9,314 bases of DNA, taken from contig JADFUQ010000041.1 in NCBI GenBank assembly GCA_015222065.1, positions 1 to 9,314 on the forward strand, written 5' to 3'. Positions 6,922 to 9,314 of the stretch are shown here, piece after piece; position 1 is the first letter of the stretch; each line of letters begins with the position of its first letter. The notes beneath the pieces were generated by a model. It saw only the letters and a list, made by a program, of their open reading frames with translations. It was not told the origin of the DNA and searched no databases. This DNA is from Bacteroidota bacterium. GTDB lineage: Bacteria > Bacteroidota > Bacteroidia > Bacteroidales > VadinHA17. Made by a program: the position numbers and the translations under genes.

Positions 6922-6942
6922 AACTTTTATCTTTTTACTTTT
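6922..6942. repeat. Three-unit 7-bp array of ACTTTT type
   Basis: On the plus strand the units aactttt, atctttt and tactttt follow without gaps, each matching the pattern NNCTTTT or close to it. It is a small array, 19 bp to the right of the CAGT array and directly beside the left arm of the stem-loop at 6945. AT-rich sequence makes chance matches likelier, so it is less certain than its neighbours. Confidence 0.5.
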
Positions 6943-6944
6943 TA

Positions 6945-6984
6945 TCCCGAAAATTAGAAAATCTTTGATTTGTGTTTTTCGGGA
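6945..6984. other. Inverted repeat / nested stem-loop between repeat arrays
   Basis: The arms tcccgaaaa (6945-6953) and ttttcggga (6976-6984) are perfect 9-bp complements around 22 nt. The enclosed part can form a second small hairpin (AAATC, AAA, GATTT on the minus strand, about 6959-6971). On the minus strand, where the gene ending at 7024 would be read through, no U-run follows the stem, so it is not a standard terminator for that gene. On the plus strand a T-rich stretch does follow, but no plus-strand gene precedes it. It could be an mRNA stability element or part of the repeat unit. Confidence 0.5.
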
Positions 6985-7025
6985 CTTTTTAATTTTTAAT
7001 TTCTAATTTCTAATTTCTAATTTTC
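6984..7025. repeat. Six-unit 7-bp array of AATTTCT type touching a stop codon
   Basis: On the plus strand six gapless heptamers occur: acttttt, aattttt, then three copies of aatttct, then aattttc, starting at 6984, 6991, 6998, 7005, 7012 and 7019. The array ends inside the TGA stop codon (7026-7024 on the minus strand) of the 2-hydroxyacid dehydrogenase gene. A reversed copy of the same sequence (gaaaattagaaaatc, 6949-6963) lies within the nearby stem-loop, so the two could pair as a longer imperfect hairpin. Confidence 0.8.
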
Positions 7026-8034
7026 AAAAACCTAATCGGGATTTTTTCAACACGTCCGGGTTTATTACAAATTTAGGTGGTTTCCCCTCAATAAAAGACT
7101 TTACATCATCCATAATCATATACCGGATATCCCATCCGCCTTCCTCGCTGTACCAGGCAATATGAGGCGATAGAATAACATTGTCCATAGTAATGATCTC
7201 AGAATCAGGATGTGGCGGTTCTGTTTCATAGACATCAATCCCTGCACCGCTAATAATCCCTGTCTTTAAGGCTGTTATCAGATCATCCGTACTTAATACC
7301 GGACCACGGGCAGTGTTAATTATCACTGCTGTTTTTTTCATTAACCTGAACTTTTCAAGATGAAACATACCCCGGGTCTCGTTAGTTACAGGCACATGGA
7401 TAGTAATAATATCTGATTCTTTAATAACATCATCAAAGGGTACATGTTCAATACCAAGTTCCTTATATCTTTCTTCACTCAGATATGGGTCACTAACAAG
7501 AATTTTCATTCCAAAGCCGCTCATTTTCTTCAAAACAAGGGAACCAATATTACCACATCCTATAATACCAAGAGTTTTACCTTTCATCCTGTGCATAGGA
7601 TAAATATCCTCAGAACTCCATTCCCTTGAATAAATCCATCTTTTCAATACTTTATCCTGCAGCTTCTTTTTACGGAAAGTTTCAAGGATCAGCATAATTG
7701 CATGCTCTGCCACATCATCACTGGAAGCTGTTGCTTCGTTAGCGAAAATTATTCCATTCCTGGTTGCAGCTTCCACATCAACTTTATCATAACCAATACC
7801 GTGTCTTAGCAATACCTTAACATTTTCAAGTCCATCCATCACTTCAGCAGTAAAATCTGCCATATTTGTAAGAACGATATCAGCATCTTTGAAATTTTTT
7901 ATTAAATCTGAAGGTGAAGCATCTCTCATCTGGTAGTGAAAAAAATCAATTCCGAGCTTTTTACATTCCTGCTCTTCCCATTTCAAATCTCTTTCAATAT
8001 AATCCGTGATCTTAAATATAATTTTTTTATTCAT
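7024..8034 (-). CDS. D-2-hydroxyacid dehydrogenase, CtBP-like
   Basis: This 336-residue protein has the two-domain layout of NAD-dependent D-isomer 2-hydroxyacid dehydrogenases. LLRHGIGYDKVDVEAATRNGI (from 75) and NEATASSDDVAEHAIMLIL (from 99) precede the nucleotide-binding LGIIGCGNIG (155-164; GxGxxG). VSDPY (180-184) has Asp182, indicating NAD rather than NADP. INTARGPV (239-246) gives the substrate-binding Arg243, DVYETEPP (267-274) the catalytic-region Glu272, and LSPHIAWYSEEG (288-299) the acid/base His291. The HIAWYSEE string resembles the signature of the C-terminal-binding-protein (CtBP) branch and its bacterial relatives. It would reversibly reduce a 2-keto acid to a D-2-hydroxy acid in the cytoplasm. 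Its ATG shares a base with the stop of the aldo/keto reductase gene (TAATG), with GAGG placed 7 nt upstream inside that gene. This indicates coupled translation and probably linked functions. Substrate unknown. Confidence 0.92.
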   Translation of the reverse strand: MNKKIIFKITDYIERDLKWEEQECKKLGIDFFHYQMRDASPSDLIKNFKDADIVLTNMADFTAEVMDGLENVKVLLRHGIGYDKVDVEAATRNGIIFANEATASSDDVAEHAIMLILETFRKKKLQDKVLKRWIYSREWSSEDIYPMHRMKGKTLGIIGCGNIGSLVLKKMSGFGMKILVSDPYLSEERYKELGIEHVPFDDVIKESDIITIHVPVTNETRGMFHLEKFRLMKKTAVIINTARGPVLSTDDLITALKTGIISGAGIDVYETEPPHPDSEIITMDNVILSPHIAWYSEEGGWDIRYMIMDDVKSFIEGKPPKFVINPDVLKKSRLGF

Positions 8035-8045
8035 TATTTGCCCTC
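8032..8045 (-). promoter_or_regulatory. TAATG stop/start overlap with internal ribosome binding site
   Basis: On the minus strand the reductase ends ..GAGGGCAAATAATG: TAA (8036-8034) and ATG (8034-8032) share one A, and GAGG (8045-8042) serves as ribosome binding site. This arrangement typically couples translation of the two genes. Confidence 0.75.
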
Positions 8046-9014
8046 ACTTTCTACTGTTTCAACCGGTGGATAGATCTCATCAAGCTTATTTATTACTTCA
8101 TCCGGGATCTCAATGTCAGCCGCTTTCAGATTATCTTCAGCCTGGGAAAGACTGGTTGCACCTGTAATTACACTGGTAACTGCCGGATTCTTAAGACACC
8201 AGGCAATGGATAATTGAGCAGCAGTAATTCCAATTTCAGAAGCAATTTTTACCAATTCCTGTCCTTTCCTTATATTATCTTCTGTCCAGTACATGTTTTT
8301 GATTATAGTATTAGTATCATTATCAGCAGCACGTGTTCCTTTAGGGGCTTCTTCCCCGGGTTTATATTTTCCAGTTAACATGCCATGAGCCAGTGAAGAA
8401 AAAACCACATTGCCAATTCCTTCTGCTTCAGTGGCCGGGAATAAATTCCTTTCCGGAAACCGGTAAAGCAAATTATATCTTGGTTCGCTAACAGTTATCG
8501 GCCGGGCTCCAATTTCAGCAGCCACCCTGTTGGCTCGTGTAATCAGATGGGCAGGCCACTCACTAATACCCCAGTACAATACCTTGCCCTGACGTATAAG
8601 ATCTTCCATTGCTCTGACAGTTTCCTCCAATGGGGTATCCGGATCAGGCCGGTGGCACATGAACAGATCTAAATAATCTGTACCCAACCGTTTTAAACTT
8701 TTATGACATGACTCAATAATATGCTTGGCAGAAAGTCCGCGATCATTTATATTATCAGACATAGGAGCCCAGCATTTGGATAAGATAAATAAATTATGCC
8801 GGGGAAAGCCGGATAAACATTCTCCCAGGGCCCGTTCAGCTTCTCCGTTATTATAAGCATCTGCCGTGTCAAAGAAATTTACCCCGCTATCATAATATTT
8901 GCTGATTGTATCTTTAGTTGTTTTTTTATCGATCTTGAAACCAATGGTTAAATAACTACCAAGACCAATTACACTAAGCTTAACTCCCCACTTACCAATT
9001 TTTCGATATTGCAT
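8034..9014 (-). CDS. Aldo/keto reductase, Kv-beta-like (AKR6) type
   Basis: The product is 326 residues from ATG 9014. MQYRKIGKWGVKLSVIGLGSYL is the usual N-terminus of the family. The catalytic tetrad is complete: Asp49 (FFDTAD), Tyr54 (AYNNGEAERALG), Lys80 (ILSK) and His121 (CHRPDPDTPLEE). KVLYWGISEWPAHLI (144-158), SEPRYNLLYR (176-185) and SSLAHGMLTGKY (206-217) follow the pattern of the Kv-channel beta-subunit-like reductases. ITGATSLSQAEDNLKA (283-298) is the cofactor-phosphate loop, suggesting NADPH. It should reduce an aldehyde or ketone (possibly a sugar) to an alcohol in the cytoplasm. The frame is open to a TTG at 9050, but ATG 9014 has an AAAGGA site six nt upstream and gives the family-typical start. 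It is first in the run after the sialidase-like gene's terminator, so the main promoter may lie just upstream; it overlaps the dehydrogenase gene. Confidence 0.93.
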   Translation of the reverse strand: MQYRKIGKWGVKLSVIGLGSYLTIGFKIDKKTTKDTISKYYDSGVNFFDTADAYNNGEAERALGECLSGFPRHNLFILSKCWAPMSDNINDRGLSAKHIIESCHKSLKRLGTDYLDLFMCHRPDPDTPLEETVRAMEDLIRQGKVLYWGISEWPAHLITRANRVAAEIGARPITVSEPRYNLLYRFPERNLFPATEAEGIGNVVFSSLAHGMLTGKYKPGEEAPKGTRAADNDTNTIIKNMYWTEDNIRKGQELVKIASEIGITAAQLSIAWCLKNPAVTSVITGATSLSQAEDNLKAADIEIPDEVINKLDEIYPPVETVESEGK

Positions 9015-9020
9015 TTTTTT

Positions 9021-9026
9021 TCCTTT
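9021..9026 (-). promoter_or_regulatory. Ribosome binding site deciding the aldo/keto reductase start
   Basis: The minus strand reads AAAGGA, six A residues, then ATG at 9014. It decides for this ATG over the in-frame TTG at 9050, which has no such site. Confidence 0.65.
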
Positions 9027-9047
9027 CTTTTTTAGTTGATATTTTGT

Positions 9048-9055
9048 CAAAAATA
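9048..9055 (-). promoter_or_regulatory. Possible Bacteroidota-type -7 promoter element
   Basis: The minus strand reads TATTTTTG, a full match to the TAnnTTTG -7 consensus of Bacteroidota, placed about 34 nt before the aldo/keto reductase ATG and just after the presumed terminator of the upstream gene. No convincing -33 TTTG is seen at the right distance. The region is so AT-rich that a chance match is quite possible. TTGACA also occurs here by overlap but has no matching -10 box. Confidence 0.3.
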
Positions 9056-9081
9056 AAAAATATTTATACCTTTTTAAAATA

Positions 9082-9133
9082 AATTAAAAACAAATTTCTT
9101 TATTACAAAAAATAATCAAAAGTAATAAAGAAA
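9082..9133 (-). terminator. Putative rho-independent terminator of the sialidase-like gene
   Basis: Arms tttctttattac (9095-9106) and gtaataaagaaa (9122-9133) are perfect 12-bp complements around a 15-nt loop. On the minus strand the stem is followed by TTTGTTTTTAATTT, a U-rich tail. It begins 40 nt after the TGA of the sialidase-like gene (9176-9174). The stem is AT-rich and so weaker than a classic terminator, but position and tail fit. It separates that gene from the aldo/keto reductase unit. Confidence 0.6.
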
Positions 9134-9173
9134 ACAATTCAACTCATCCGCAAAACAGGAACACTATAAGACA

Positions 9174-9314
9174 TCAGACATTTGGGCTGATACGAACCCA
9201 TCTTATATCCGTTTGATCTGTATGCGGACCAGAATACCAGACAACAAGGACATCACCATTTTCCAGTAAAGTAGTGGTGGGCAAACCCACTGAAAACTTC
9301 CCCATTTCCGCCCA
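9174..9314 (-). CDS. Sialidase/BNR-repeat-type protein, C-terminal end only
   Basis: The last 46 codons of a gene enter from the right edge and end at TGA 9176-9174. The peptide includes GKFSVGLPTTTLLENGDVLVV, then WYSGPHTDQTDIRWVRISPNV. The pattern G-x-P-T-T-x-L-x-x-GDVLVVWYSG followed by D-x-T-x-IRWVRI matches, to my recollection, the last blade of sialidase/neuraminidase-like six-bladed propellers found in many environmental genomes. Catalytic Arg residues and Asp boxes lie outside the window, so activity cannot be judged. A terminator-like stem follows, suggesting its transcript ends before the aldo/keto reductase gene. Confidence 0.65.
   Translation of the reverse strand, partial: WAEMGKFSVGLPTTTLLENGDVLVVWYSGPHTDQTDIRWVRISPNV

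Noticed and set aside
6854..7025. CRISPR array
   Set aside because: Units are only 7 bp and contiguous, without 25-40-bp repeats and unique spacers, and no cas gene is near.
9015..9050. Upstream TTG start for the aldo/keto reductase
   Set aside because: The added MTKYQLKKKGKK is encoded by A-rich leader sequence that contains the ribosome binding site for ATG 9014.
9036..9051. Sigma-70 promoter based on TTGACA before the aldo/keto reductase
   Set aside because: A TTGACA is present, but no TATAAT-like box exists at 16-18 bp; that position falls in the A-rich ribosome binding site.

Overview
The window is a low-to-moderate GC bacterial (probably metagenome-type) segment. Every supported gene lies on the minus strand, so transcription runs from right (9314) to left (1). 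The lineage cannot be fixed from the sequence. The secreted-protein signal sequence ending in ..TGQ, a TAnnTTTG-like promoter match and abundant short-unit intergenic repeats point to Bacteroidota or the wider FCB group. Several near-perfect Shine-Dalgarno sites (AAGGAGGT, GGTGGAGG, AAGGAG) are unusual for Bacteroidota and leave PVC-type or other environmental phyla open.

Layout in transcription order: (1) 9314-9174, the last 46 codons of a sialidase/BNR-type beta-propeller protein, followed by an AT-rich stem with a U-rich tail that looks like its terminator; (2) 9014-8034, an aldo/keto reductase of the Kv-beta-like (AKR6) type; (3) 8034-7024, a CtBP-like D-2-hydroxyacid dehydrogenase, joined to the reductase by a TAATG stop/start overlap; (4) 7023-6834, a non-coding spacer of about 190 bp that consists largely of 7-bp-period repeats around a stem-loop; (5) 6833-5517, a transglutaminase-like protein with a membrane segment at each end; (6) 5498-4146, a cytoplasmic protein of the neutral ceramidase N-terminal-domain family that lacks the expected serine nucleophile; (7) 4108-2834, a DegT/DnrJ/EryC1/StrS PLP aminotransferase of the aminocyclitol/AHBA-like kind; (8) 2833-2681, a spacer with four ATCNGTG units; (9) 2680-1625, a Gfo/Idh/MocA oxidoreductase; (10) 1594-155, a secreted protein with seven propeller-like repeats; (11) 140-1, the start of another secreted protein.

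Taken together, the cluster holds three NAD(P)-type redox enzymes (aldo/keto reductase, 2-hydroxyacid dehydrogenase, Gfo/Idh), one PLP aminotransferase and one zinc amidohydrolase-like protein in the cytoplasm. Extracytoplasmic propeller proteins and a membrane-tethered papain-like protein lie in and around it. A Gfo/Idh dehydrogenase with a DegT aminotransferase is the classic pair for oxidising a sugar or cyclitol hydroxyl and aminating the ketone. The ceramidase-fold protein could act on an N-acyl amino compound. This reading as amino-sugar or aminocyclitol metabolism tied to glycan use is inference; no substrate can be read from the sequence.

The two most unusual aspects are the density of short-period repeat arrays in the two larger spacers and the ceramidase-family protein with Lys where the catalytic Ser is expected. 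No CRISPR array, tRNA, rRNA, insertion sequence or phage gene was seen. No stretch over 300 bp is without a gene.
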